Source: Clostridium uliginosum (GTDB lineage Bacteria > Bacillota > Clostridia > Clostridiales > Clostridiaceae). Taken from it: a stretch of DNA of 49,779 bases. Location of the stretch: positions 1-49,779 of the forward strand of contig NZ_FOMG01000029.1 of assembly GCF_900112485.1 (NCBI RefSeq), in the 5' to 3' direction. The notes beneath the pieces were generated by a model. The model worked only from the letters and a program-made list of their open reading frames with translations. It was not told where the DNA came from and ran no database searches. Below, piece by piece: positions 23,792-32,592 of the stretch (its first letter is position 1; every line of letters starts with the position of its first letter). Made by a program: the position numbers and the translations under genes.

Positions 23792-24180
23792 GGGCTGTCT
23801 CAGAATAAAATGGACCCCGAGTGAAGTAATAACAAAGAAATAGAAATAACATTTATTAAAGAAGACTAGAAAAATTTCACTAAGGCATATGAAACAAAAT
23901 AACAAGTCAAAGATGTTATGTATATTTTGAGTCAGACAAGAAAGTAACATTAGCCAATAGTAGGCTATTAGCTAATGTTACTGACGTAGTATGACTAAAA
24001 ATAGACTAGCATACTGACTTGTTATTTTGTTGAATATGCCTAAAAGTTTCTAACATTTATGGAACAACTTCAAATGAAGAAACTCTAAGCTTATTTTTCA
24101 ATGCTTCTTCCACAAATGTTATTTCTATTTTTTTGAATATACATCATATCATTAAATGATTTGTATTATGATACAGCCCC
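23792..24180. mobile_element. MITE family B, full length, interrupted
   Basis: Left end GGGCTGTCTCAGAATAAAAT, right end TTTGTATTATGATACAGCCCC, with the family interior between. It is split by a family A element at 23884-24040. It directly abuts the intron fragment. Confidence 0.7.
23884..24040. mobile_element. MITE family A, 157 bp, nested in family B
   Basis: GGCATATGAAACAAAATAAC ... TTATTTTGTTGAATATGCC, flanked by TAA on both sides (23881-23883 and 24041-24043). Uninterrupted family B copies read straight through this point. An inner hairpin lies at about 23954-23993 (AGTAACATTAGC / GCTAATGTTACT). Confidence 0.8.
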
Positions 24181-24380
24181 TTGTTTTATTTATTATGGAG
24201 TAAATTTACCATCTACATTACATTTAATAAAATTACTTATTTGTAAATAAAATATTTTTTTAAAGTTCTAACCATTTATTATGCATAAGTAACTATTTAG
24301 CTATAGCTATTTATTTACATTGTGGTTAACCATAAATATATTATTACATAGTATCCAAATTAAATAAATATGCATTCCTC

Positions 24381-24494
24381 TAAACGTACAATATCAGGCA
24401 CTAAACGCAAATACTTGATTTTTTTGCCTTATTTTTCTGATTTATTCCGTTTAACACCAAAATATTCCGTTTAGTTCCTAAAAATGTACGTTTT
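24381..24494. promoter_or_regulatory. Phased array of CGTTTA/TAAACG sites
   Basis: TAAACG at 24381 and 24402, and the inverse CGTTTA at 24448, 24468 and CGTTTT at 24489. Spacing within each group is 20-21 bp, two helical turns. The two groups face each other across an A+T segment. The rest of 24181-24550 is gene-free. Likely a protein-binding array of unknown origin. Confidence 0.5.
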
Positions 24495-24550
24495 ATGCCA
24501 ATAGTATTGAATTTTTATCAAATATAGTATATATTTACTTGTTTACAAAT

Positions 24551-24583
24551 ACGATATTGACTTGTTATTTTTTCGAATGTGCC
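24551..24583. mobile_element. MITE family A solo right end
   Basis: ATTGACTTGTTATTTTTTCG followed by AATGTGCC, just past the 3' end of the ABC permease gene at 24591. No left end found upstream. Confidence 0.5.
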
Positions 24584-24590
24584 TATCCTA

Positions 24591-25859
24591 TCATGCCACC
24601 TGATGTTTTCTAAATGATCTATAAGCAAAAGGTAATAATAAAATCGTAAATAATCCATATAAAACAGGAAGTATCTGATAAGGTGTGATTACCTTTCCTC
24701 CAAAATCATAAAATGTATATGTCTGAATCAAGTTCCAACCTAGCAGCATCTGAGATGGGAACATGTTTATACATTTGTCCCAAAAGCCTCCTTCAATTAG
24801 AAACTTACCAATGGTTGAAGGAACCATGATAATTAGAACTATCAAAATAATCGTTGCAAAGGATGTTTTTACTTTAGATGAAAGGAACATAGTCAAACTA
24901 CTAATAAACAGGCAGCCTAGATAACCCAAAAGCAATATCATCAAAAAAGCCTCACTGTTTGTGATATGATAAAAACTTTTCCAGCCTTCGAAATGCGCCT
25001 GAATTTGAGAATCACCACCTTCAAATCCAAATATCATAAAAGTAAAACCGAACACTATACACACAGTTATCCAATATACCAAAGAAGTGGATAACAATCC
25101 AGCAAACAGCTTATATACAATCCCCTTTTTCTTTCCATGCTCAGTAGTAAGTAAGATTACATCGCTGCCTGTTTGATATTCTACAGAAAATATGGGTGCC
25201 ATTAAAATACAAATTACAAATGATAAATAAAAGATTACTCTTGCACTATTTTCAAATGATTTAAACCAACCATCTGCATAGGAATACTTAAGCGGTGTAG
25301 TTAAGTTTTTAGCAGAATTTATCAAATATTCTTTCTCATTTGCATTAAGGCGGCTTGCTTCATCACTAGCCAGAAATTCTTTTAAATGATCAACCCGATT
25401 TGAATAAAATCTATCCGCATCATCAACACTTAATCTGTCAATCATCTCATAATCATAGAAATGAATTTTACAATAAGAGGACATAATTAACTCACGTATA
25501 TCCATAAATCCCTGCATTCTGGAATACTGCATGTTTGCAAGCTTAATATCTGCTTCATTTGTCAGTTCCCTTTTTTCATTTATACCCGCATATTTACTAT
25601 CTGAATTGATATCATAATTCTCTTTTATCACATTTCTAATGGTTTCCTCTGTTAAGATTCCATTCCATTTCATTTTTTCATCCTTCAGTAACCTTACTGC
25701 TTTAATTCCTTTAATGTGGTTTCCAGCAGCATCAGTATATGACTCTTGGAACAAACTGGAAAACAGCGAGCTTGCTAAACAAACTCCTAATACTATTAAA
25801 CTTATAATTGCACTCCTTTTACAAAATATTTTTTTCATTTCATATTTCAAAATTTGCAT
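24591..25859 (-). CDS. ABC-2 type permease
   Basis: 422 aa. One N-terminal membrane helix (about 15-38), a large extracellular domain (about 40-205), then about six helices to the C-terminus. This is the plan of ABC-2 permeases with a big exo-loop. I chose the ATG at 25859 because the one at 25865 abuts its Shine-Dalgarno; it overlaps the ATPase gene end. Works with the ATPase at 25840-26727. Probably exports or senses an envelope-active compound. Confidence 0.8.
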   Translation of the reverse strand: MQILKYEMKKIFCKRSAIISLIVLGVCLASSLFSSLFQESYTDAAGNHIKGIKAVRLLKDEKMKWNGILTEETIRNVIKENYDINSDSKYAGINEKRELTNEADIKLANMQYSRMQGFMDIRELIMSSYCKIHFYDYEMIDRLSVDDADRFYSNRVDHLKEFLASDEASRLNANEKEYLINSAKNLTTPLKYSYADGWFKSFENSARVIFYLSFVICILMAPIFSVEYQTGSDVILLTTEHGKKKGIVYKLFAGLLSTSLVYWITVCIVFGFTFMIFGFEGGDSQIQAHFEGWKSFYHITNSEAFLMILLLGYLGCLFISSLTMFLSSKVKTSFATIILIVLIIMVPSTIGKFLIEGGFWDKCINMFPSQMLLGWNLIQTYTFYDFGGKVITPYQILPVLYGLFTILLLPFAYRSFRKHQVA

Positions 25860-26727
25860 TTTCATTCACCTCGCCAAAATAGTATATAAACAAATCTTCC
25901 AAAGTAGGTTCAACCTGTATAGCAGATGATGACGGGCTTGTTTCTGAAATAATCCTAAGTTCAACTTTCTCTCCACAGTTCTTTTCATTGCTGAATAAAT
26001 ACGTTGAACATAATTCTTCTGCTTCTTTCAAATCTGCTAAGCAAGTCCATGTCTTACCTCTTACTTCAGACAGTAAATTTTCAATATCTCCCTGTGCAAT
26101 AATACTTCCATCTTTCATAATTAAAATTTCTTTTGCTATGGATTCTAAATCTGACACAATATGAGTAGACAATAGAACAATTCGTTCCTCAGCAATGTGG
26201 CTGATGAGCATACGGAACCGGATTCTTTCTTTTGGATCTAGTCCTGCTGTTGGCTCATCTAAGATTAAAATCTCTGGATCATTTAAGACTGCCTGAGCAA
26301 TCCCAAGCCTTCTCTTCATTCCACCAGAAAAAGTTTTTATTTTCTTTTTTCTGACTTTTGTTAGTGAAACTATCTCCAATAATTCACTTACACGTTTTCT
26401 TGCGATTATTGGCTTTAATCCCTTTAAGGCAGCTATATATAACAGATAATCCTCTGCGGAAAATTGCGGATAATATCCAAATTCTTGTGGCAGATAACCA
26501 AGAATTCTCCTATATCTTTCATCCATATCTTGGATATCTTCATCATCATACTGTATCGTTCCCATAGTAGGAGTAACTAAAGTACAAAGCATTCTCATAA
26601 GAGTTGTTTTTCCTGCACCATTAGCCCCTAAAAGACCATATACTCCTTTTTCTAATGTAAAGCTTACCTGGTTAACAGCCGTATTTTCTTTAAAATTCTT
26701 ACATAAATTATTTACTTGTAATTGCAT
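25840..26727 (-). CDS. ABC transporter ATPase
   Basis: 295 aa from ATG 26727, which overlaps the previous stop (TAATG) after GGAGGTG. Walker A GANGAGKT, Q-loop YLPQEFGYYP (normal Gln), signature FSGGMKRR, Walker B ILILDEP, and the His in LLSTHIV. A C-terminal extension of about 80 residues follows the ABC core, as in ABC-2 exporter ATPases. Third gene of the sigma-led operon. Confidence 0.9.
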   Translation of the reverse strand: MQLQVNNLCKNFKENTAVNQVSFTLEKGVYGLLGANGAGKTTLMRMLCTLVTPTMGTIQYDDEDIQDMDERYRRILGYLPQEFGYYPQFSAEDYLLYIAALKGLKPIIARKRVSELLEIVSLTKVRKKKIKTFSGGMKRRLGIAQAVLNDPEILILDEPTAGLDPKERIRFRMLISHIAEERIVLLSTHIVSDLESIAKEILIMKDGSIIAQGDIENLLSEVRGKTWTCLADLKEAEELCSTYLFSNEKNCGEKVELRIISETSPSSSAIQVEPTLEDLFIYYFGEVNENANFEI

Positions 26728-27467
26728 TAGTACACCTCCAAATAACATTTGCTACATTTCACAATTCTTTTCCCAACAAAAATAAGATACCCCAGAGAAA
26801 GAATCAAAAGTACATACCATATTTTCATCTGCAACAATTCATATACATGATAATCTTTCACCAATAGATACCAAAAAACTGCTCCACTTATGCAGCTTCC
26901 TCCAGCAAGAAGCTCTGAACATATTCTTCTTTTACTCAATAACAATGAAAAACAGATGCAGCAATTAAAATTAAATGGTACAAAAAAGTAAATCGCTGAC
27001 TCATACAGAGAAAATCCACCTATTTGCGCTGTTATTACAGTTAATATAGTCAATAATATCAAATCCAACATTCCTACTAACACTAATCTTGAAAGGTACA
27101 CCTTTCGTAAGTCAAAGTATGTTGTATTTTCCACTTCATAGGTATTAGTGGATATATTTTTCCATAGCTCCGGTATTGAAAATATAATTAACAACGGTGC
27201 AAATATGGCACAATAACTCATTTTATTTTCACTTATACCTTCATGTAAGTTCATGAACCCTAAACTAAAAGCAGCTACAAAAAAAACAATAAGTTGTGTC
27301 AACCAATACCTTTTACTCAAAGATAACATTTGCTGAAATAGAAACTCTAATCGGTTCATAGGTTCTAAAAGCATTTGCCTGCGATATTCCTTTTTAGAAG
27401 CATCAATTGTCTGCATCATCTTTTCTTCATCATAAGCTGGAATTTCCTGATTTAAATGAACATCCAT
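26727..27467 (-). CDS. Membrane protein co-transcribed with ECF sigma (anti-sigma candidate)
   Basis: 246 aa. A cytosolic N-terminus of about 55 residues (DVHLNQEIPAYDEEKMMQTI) precedes six membrane helices. It overlaps the sigma gene by 38 bases, the usual spot for an anti-sigma, and the cytosolic N-terminus could bind sigma, but no ZAS or DUF4179 motif is seen. Alternatively it is a transporter component. Known only as a recurring clostridial sigma/membrane/ABC arrangement. Confidence 0.55.
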   Translation of the reverse strand: MDVHLNQEIPAYDEEKMMQTIDASKKEYRRQMLLEPMNRLEFLFQQMLSLSKRYWLTQLIVFFVAAFSLGFMNLHEGISENKMSYCAIFAPLLIIFSIPELWKNISTNTYEVENTTYFDLRKVYLSRLVLVGMLDLILLTILTVITAQIGGFSLYESAIYFFVPFNFNCCICFSLLLSKRRICSELLAGGSCISGAVFWYLLVKDYHVYELLQMKIWYVLLILSLGYLIFVGKRIVKCSKCYLEVY

Positions 27468-27990
27468 AAAAATCCTCCTTATCTATGCTTTTTTTAAGCA
27501 TCTTCTTGCTTTCTGAGAGACGATATTTTACTAATGAAATCTTAATATCCAGTATTTCTGCAATTTCTCGAATCTTTAGATTCTGAAAGTAGTATAAGAG
27601 AACCACTTCCTTAAACTCATTTGGCAACCTAGAAATCTCTTGTTCCATTGATACCTTTAGCACAATTTCTTTTTGTACTTCTTTCGTATCCACTATTTGG
27701 TCTTCCTCTTGCAAGGTGGACACTTCTTTATGCTTTTTATATTCATTTTTACACAAGTTTCCTGCAATAACATAAAGATAGTTTTTTGCCTTCCCCTTGT
27801 GAATATAGCTGTTAAAATGTCTAAAAAAATTTATAAAAGTATCTTGTGTAACATCTTCAGCCTGCCATTTATTAGAAAATTTATAATAACAATACCTATA
27901 TATTTCACTATAATACTGCTTTACAAAATCATTAACCGCAGATTCATCGCCCTGCTTCATTCTTCGTATCAGAAAAAAGTTCTTGTCCAC
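27430..27990 (-). CDS. ECF sigma factor
   Basis: 186 aa. Region 2 at about 15-80 (YYSEIYRYCYYKFSNKWQAE, DVTQDTFINFFRHF) and region 4 at about 115-170 (LPNEFKEVVLLYYFQNLKIR, then EILDIKISLVKYRLSESKKM). AAAGGAGAT precedes ATG. First gene of the operon with the membrane protein and ABC genes, which it probably activates. Confidence 0.9.
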   Translation of the reverse strand: MDKNFFLIRRMKQGDESAVNDFVKQYYSEIYRYCYYKFSNKWQAEDVTQDTFINFFRHFNSYIHKGKAKNYLYVIAGNLCKNEYKKHKEVSTLQEEDQIVDTKEVQKEIVLKVSMEQEISRLPNEFKEVVLLYYFQNLKIREIAEILDIKISLVKYRLSESKKMLKKSIDKEDFYGCSFKSGNSSL

Positions 27991-28490
27991 TACTTTATCT
28001 CCTTTCTACAGATTAAAAGTACTTTCCATTATGTATAACAACCTATGCAAACAAAAAGTTAGGATAATTTATATTTTTTCTCAAATTACTCTTTAGCTGC
28101 CTATTTATGCAAGCAGCCAAATGGTGGTGGAGGTACTCTTATCATACATAAATATACAAACTTTTGTCTTTTTTTGCAAAATAGCCTCCTATGCCATAAT
28201 TTATAATGTTTTGTAAGATATTAGTTTATTCCTTGGGAAAATATGAACCTAAATGATAAGATATTGTTGAAAATTGAATAATGCGGTGTAAAAAAATAAA
28301 ACTAACATTAGAAGATGAGTATAATCCTCACTTAATTGAAACACAATCTGTAGATTATATAATCTATATAAGTAAATGGTATTTAGTGTATTGTTTTTAT
28401 ATAAGAATATAAATTAAATTACTACAAAAATATGTTCTTTAAAAATTGAATAATATGATATTTTCAAAAATGTGATATACTTAACAGGGA
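27991..28490. other. Divergent intergenic region with two leader modules
   Basis: No convincing gene. Two copies of the leader module, TTGAAAATTGAATAATGCGG (28267) and a variant at 28438. 28295-28343 repeats 31884-31935 and reads KLTLEDEYN in one frame, perhaps decayed coding. A 43-codon ORF at 28281-28412 has no ribosome binding site. Confidence 0.5.
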
Positions 28491-28895
28491 ATGGTAAAAA
28501 ACATGAAAAATTTATGGAGAATAATGATGAATGAACAAAAAGCACTAAAGTATATAAAGCATGTATTAATAGTAGGAATAATTGTAGGTATATTATTTGG
28601 ATTAAATATAATATCCGCATTTATGAGAGATGTAGAATTTAAAGTAATATATGCTATGATGACACGTATGATAATGGCTATTTCTATTCTATTGGGAATG
28701 ACTTGGGGAGTATATATAAAAAGGAGCCGAATATGCTCAGTATTACTATTTAGTATTAGTATGTTTTTTTTCATACTTGAATTGACTGAGAATATTAAAA
28801 TTAGTACATTGATATCTTTGATATTTATAGTAATTTATTTTAATGGAATAAGAGCAACAATATATTATCATAATAAACTAAAAATTAAAGGATAA
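28491..28895 (+). CDS. Small membrane protein, unknown
   Basis: Up to 134 aa with four predicted membrane segments (about 24-43, 54-74, 82-100, 104-122) and basic termini. ATG 28491 has weak CAGGGA upstream; ATG 28524, preceded by TGGAGA, is an equally good start (123 aa). No family recognised. Single-gene unit on the plus strand, closed by the terminator at 28974. Confidence 0.55.
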   Translation: MVKNMKNLWRIMMNEQKALKYIKHVLIVGIIVGILFGLNIISAFMRDVEFKVIYAMMTRMIMAISILLGMTWGVYIKRSRICSVLLFSISMFFFILELTENIKISTLISLIFIVIYFNGIRATIYYHNKLKIKG

Positions 28896-28973
28896 TATTT
28901 GGAGCTGAATGTATATAAAAAATAAGTCTTAAATATTCCTTCATTATGAATCAATAAAGATAAATAACAGATT

Positions 28974-29012
28974 AAAATATCGCTTATTCGAATGAATTTG
29001 CGATATTTTTTG
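28974..29012 (+). terminator. Module terminator (AAATATCGC / GCGATATTTTTT)
   Basis: Stem-loop followed by a T tract, one of the recurrent cassette-end hairpins. Related copies are at 30784, 33301, 35546, 45434, 46451 and 49053. Confidence 0.8.
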
Positions 29013-29184
29013 TTGCACAATTCTATTTAGATGTGAGGGGTAACAAAGTGTAGATAAGATTACATGTCTATATTTAATCAAGATTTATTATTACATTAGT
29101 AACAAAACATGTAACTATAAATGTCACATAGTTTGTAACATAATATATTACAACGAGTATGATCTTTGATTAGTTATTTATTTT
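29000..29184. repeat. 185-bp intergenic repeat, copy 1
   Basis: Near-identical to 35572-35762. Contains CTATTTAGATGTGAGG, a hairpin GTAACAAAACATGTAAC (29099) / GTCACATAGTTTGTAAC (29139) and ends ATCTTTGATTAGTTATTTAT. No ORF. Confidence 0.8.
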
Positions 29185-29238
29185 CTGTGTACATCCATAA
29201 TACTTATAATCCCCCTGATTTAATAAAGTCTTTAGTAA

Positions 29239-29310
29239 CAAAGATTATCAGCAAGCTTCCAATCTTTGTAAGGTACCTGTTACCCTACAAAAACTGGAAC
29301 AGTTTTTATT
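29239..29310. repeat. Hairpin repeat H, copy 4
   Basis: Hairpin 29257-29299 (TTCCAATCTTTGTAAGGTA ... TACCCTACAAAAACTGGAA), preceded by ACAAAGATTATCAGCAAGC. It lies 200 bp upstream of the HipA-like kinase. Confidence 0.7.
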
Positions 29311-29508
29311 TCAGCAGTTTTTGCAGGAAATGGAACAAAAGCAATTCAATCCACTGTATTCTTGTTGTTTAACTTACCTTAATTGGATATAATAATATAA
29401 AATAAGGCACATAAAAAATAATAGTTAAGAAATTGAAACAGTGGAACACTAAATTGAAATGAGCAATCAATAATTTGAGGAACATTCAAAAATGGAGAAG
29501 GAGATTTT

Positions 29509-30276
29509 ATGACAATTAATAACTTAAGAGAGCTAAGTCTTACTAGTACATCAAAAGGAATGTTATATAAATGTATAGGAAATATAAATGGCAAAAAAGT
29601 TTTTATTAAGACAGGAACTAAATTAAAAAATAAATTTTCCATACTAGAACCCGTTAGTGAAGTTATTGCTAGTGAAATAATTAAAAAATTTAATATAGAA
29701 TGTGCAGTTAATACTTTAAGTGAAATGAAATTACCTAGTTTTAATAAAGAAGTATTGGTAAATATATCAGAGAATTTTTTAAAAGATAATGAATCATTAA
29801 TGAGTATTAGAAGTATTTTAGGTAATATTAGTAGAGAAAATCTATATGATAAAGTTATAGCGATAATTCCTAGCTTTAAAATAGATATAGATAGAATGAT
29901 AATAATGGATTTTTTAATAAATAATATTGATAGACATTTAAGAAATTTTAGTGTTGTAAACAAAGATGGAAATATTATAAAATTTGCTCCACTTTATGAT
30001 CATGGGTTATGCTTATATGCAGATATTCAAGACTTCGAATTAGAACAAGATGATAAAGAAACTTGGGAAATGATAGATGAGTGTAAGCCTTTTTGTGAAT
30101 CACATTATAAACAATTAGAGTTAATTGGTGATGTTAAGTTACCTAAAGTATCTTTAAAAGAATTATTTGATATAGTGGATAAGTATAAGGAACATTTATC
30201 AGAATTCAGAATTGAATGTATTAAGTATTTGTTAGAAACAAGATATAATTATTTAATAGAGAAGGAGATTTTATGA
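29509..30276 (+). CDS. HipA-like Ser/Thr kinase (C-terminal kinase domain only)
   Basis: 255 aa. Kinase motifs: FIKTG with the candidate ATP-binding Lys near 34, catalytic loop FLINNIDRHLRNFSVV (about 137-152; N-x-D-x-H-x-x-N) and metal-binding FAPLYDHGLCL (about 162-172). The length and missing N-terminal HipA subdomain recall stand-alone HipA-like kinases such as CtkA or HipT. No HipB-like antitoxin gene precedes it; instead an overlapping partner follows. AGAAGGAG precedes ATG. Confidence 0.75.
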   Translation: MTINNLRELSLTSTSKGMLYKCIGNINGKKVFIKTGTKLKNKFSILEPVSEVIASEIIKKFNIECAVNTLSEMKLPSFNKEVLVNISENFLKDNESLMSIRSILGNISRENLYDKVIAIIPSFKIDIDRMIIMDFLINNIDRHLRNFSVVNKDGNIIKFAPLYDHGLCLYADIQDFELEQDDKETWEMIDECKPFCESHYKQLELIGDVKLPKVSLKELFDIVDKYKEHLSEFRIECIKYLLETRYNYLIEKEIL

Positions 30277-30746
30277 TAGAGAAGTATATATTGATGTGTA
30301 AAGATGTTCCGGTTGGAGATCTTATTTATAATACAAATACTAAAGAATTTAGTTTTGAAAAATATGATGAAATTACAAATAGAAAGTATCTACCATTAGG
30401 CATGTATAGTTATAAAAATTGGAATATAGATTATGAACCTTCTCATGATGATATTGTGTTTTGGCTTGAAGATAGGGTTGTTCCAAAAGAAAGAGCAAAT
30501 ATAGATGAAATATTAAAGGTTATGGGGTTAATAGATTATGATTTTTGGGAATTATGTAGAAGAACTAGGGCAATGTGTATGGAGGATTACTTTTGGTTAA
30601 GTAAAGGTGAAAAATATGAGGATGTTCATATAAGATATTTATCTGAACATAATAGAATAGAGGAAACTCCAATACCGTTTGAAGTAGAGGAATATCCTGC
30701 TGAATATAAAGTTATAGGAAATAAAATAATTAAGAATAAAGAATAA
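30273..30746 (+). CDS. Partner of the HipA-like kinase
   Basis: 157 aa, starting in an ATGA overlap with the kinase stop. Its VFWLEDRVVPKERANIDEIL and MCMEDYFWLSKGEKY segments are like a domain found near the N-terminus of some Firmicutes HipA-like proteins, so the pair may be a split HipA-like protein. It may be antitoxin, substrate-binding subunit or regulator; which is unknown. AAGGAG lies inside the kinase gene end. Confidence 0.55.
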   Translation: MIEKYILMCKDVPVGDLIYNTNTKEFSFEKYDEITNRKYLPLGMYSYKNWNIDYEPSHDDIVFWLEDRVVPKERANIDEILKVMGLIDYDFWELCRRTRAMCMEDYFWLSKGEKYEDVHIRYLSEHNRIEETPIPFEVEEYPAEYKVIGNKIIKNKE

Positions 30747-30783
30747 AGATTCATTATAAATCAATAAAGATAAATAATAGATT

Positions 30784-30822
30784 AAAATATTGCTTATTCG
30801 AATGAATTTGCGATATTTTTTG
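30784..30822 (+). terminator. Module terminator
   Basis: AAATATTGCTTATTCGAATG then AATTTGCGATATTTTTT; nearly the same sequence as 28974-29012, including the preceding TCAATAAAGATAAATAA. Confidence 0.75.
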
Positions 30823-30975
30823 CTATGTATTGCATAAAAAAAACCACCACTATAAATATGACGGCTTTGTAAATTATTCATCTTTTATACCCTTATAATA
30901 CCACAAAATAAGGAAAATTTCAAGTCTTGTACTGTTAGAAATGAAGTGGTATTAATTATTAGAGGTGATAATTTT

Positions 30976-31890
30976 ATGGAACAAAAAAGCATGACCGCAT
31001 TGGTAAGTGCATTTTCAAGGGCATATCATTCAGTGCAAAATACAGAGAAAGTATTTGATGATTACTTGGCAAAGGATATTTTAACTCAACATGAATATGA
31101 ACAAATTTCAAGCAATATGTCAAAAGGAATTAGTTTCTTCAATCCATCATTTGAGGGTACACAAGAAGAAGCCTTGAAGTGGATTGTAGATAATCAGTTA
31201 TCTCCATCGCCAATTGGTAGAGCGGCATTTGCAAAAAAAGCACTTGAAAATGCTGTGCGAATTGGTGCAAAGCAATACTTGATTTTCGCAGCAGGATATG
31301 ATACATTTGCATATCGTCAGCCTGACTGGGCATCAAAAATCCAAATATTTGAACTTGATCACCCTGCTACTGGTTCTGACAAACAAAAGCGTATTCAATC
31401 AATAGTAGCAGAAAAGCCTGCTAATCTGCACTATGTATCTGTAGATTTTACAAAAAACAACTGGGAAAGCAATTTAATTGCCTGTTCAGAATTTGCTCAA
31501 AGCAAAATCAGTTTTTGCAGTTTACTTGGAATAAGCTATTATTTGTCTAAGCAAACTTTTGCTGAAACAATTAACACTATTTCAAGCATTGTGCCAAAAG
31601 GTAGTAGTATTATTTTTGATTATCCAGATGAAGATACCTATACTCCAAGAGCAGGAGAACGAGCCAAAAAGCAAGCAGCAATGGCTGGTGCAGCAAACGA
31701 AAAAATGCTTGCAAGTTATTCTTATTTAGAGTTAGAGAAGTTATTAGCTGATAGTAATTTCTTGATTTATGAGCATTTGACACCAAATGAAATAACAGAA
31801 CAGTATTTTAAAAAATATAATCAAGCAAATCCAGAGCATCCTATAACAGCTTTTGATAATGTGAATTATTGTTTGGCAGTGAAGAAATAA
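30976..31890 (+). CDS. SAM-dependent methyltransferase, TIGR00027/LCMT-like
   Basis: 304 aa from ATG 30976 (TTAGAGGTGAT upstream). SAM-binding motif I YLIFAAGYDTFAYR (about 99-112), ELDHPATGSDKQKR with the acidic end of strand 2, VSVDFTKNNW near 160, and the SLLGISYYLS segment. This is the class I fold of leucine-carboxyl-methyltransferase-like proteins (TIGR00027). Substrate unknown. Monocistronic. Confidence 0.85.
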   Translation: MEQKSMTALVSAFSRAYHSVQNTEKVFDDYLAKDILTQHEYEQISSNMSKGISFFNPSFEGTQEEALKWIVDNQLSPSPIGRAAFAKKALENAVRIGAKQYLIFAAGYDTFAYRQPDWASKIQIFELDHPATGSDKQKRIQSIVAEKPANLHYVSVDFTKNNWESNLIACSEFAQSKISFCSLLGISYYLSKQTFAETINTISSIVPKGSSIIFDYPDEDTYTPRAGERAKKQAAMAGAANEKMLASYSYLELEKLLADSNFLIYEHLTPNEITEQYFKKYNQANPEHPITAFDNVNYCLAVKK

Positions 31891-31935
31891 AACTAACATT
31901 AGAAGATGAGTATAATCTTTACTTAATTGAAACAC
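31884..31935. repeat. 52-bp repeat shared with 28295-28343
   Basis: AAATAAAACTAACATTAGAA, then GATGAGTATAATC and CTTAATTGAAACAC; it starts over the methyltransferase stop codon. Confidence 0.6.
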
Positions 31936-31980
31936 GCTCGTAATTTAATATGAATTAAACTTAGGGAGGTGTAAAAGTTA

Positions 31981-32322
31981 ATGTTTTTTCAAAAAATTAT
32001 TAATCGAGTTAGTGTATTAATCTCATGGCTTTATGGATTTACAATATTACGCATATATGACTTTCTATATATTCCGAAAATTAGTTTTCCAGGTGATCCT
32101 TTTTTCCAACATCCAAGCAATAAAGGTATTGTAAGAGGTATTTTATCAGTTGTAGTTTATTTTAGTGTGATGTTTATCTTGAATTATATAGTAAAATTAA
32201 AAGTTAAAGAAGATTCTAAAAAGTTTATTTATAAAAATGCTATAGCATTTTTCGTTGGTTTATTTCTATTTTTTATCATTGGACCGTTATTTCTACCTTA
32301 TAATGACGTTTCTGGGCCATAA
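31981..32322 (+). CDS. Small membrane protein, unknown
   Basis: 113 aa, two strong membrane helices (about 51-70 and 86-104) and a hydrophobic N-terminus. GGGAGGTG precedes ATG. No family recognised. It follows the methyltransferase by 90 bp but may be its own unit. Confidence 0.6.
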   Translation: MFFQKIINRVSVLISWLYGFTILRIYDFLYIPKISFPGDPFFQHPSNKGIVRGILSVVVYFSVMFILNYIVKLKVKEDSKKFIYKNAIAFFVGLFLFFIIGPLFLPYNDVSGP

Positions 32323-32426
32323 TGTGGTATATGCGGGATACGTGCAAAAAACATATTATATCATAGATATTTTGCTTTAAATTAATTCACAATCTCTCAT
32401 TTGGCTAAGTAAAATATAAAACCATT

Positions 32427-32460
32427 CTTTGAAAATTGAAAAATGCGGCATTTACAAAAT
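32427..32460 (+). promoter_or_regulatory. Leader module copy
   Basis: CTTTGAAAATTGAAAAATGC then GGCATTTACAAAAT. Its GCGGCATTT part is the inverse of the AAATACCGC arm that ends this gene unit at 33301. Confidence 0.5.
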
Positions 32461-32592
32461 ATTGAGCTTATATTACTTTCAACTTATCCAACAATTAATA
32501 TTGATTTGTGAATGAATATAAAATAATTAAATGTGGATAATAACATTACTTGATTAATTTCTAAATTAGATATAGAAGGAGACGCTAAGTAC

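Noticed and set aside
28281..28412. 43-codon ORF starting ATGCGGTGT
   Set aside because: No ribosome binding site and its start lies in the repeated leader module; treated as chance or remnant.
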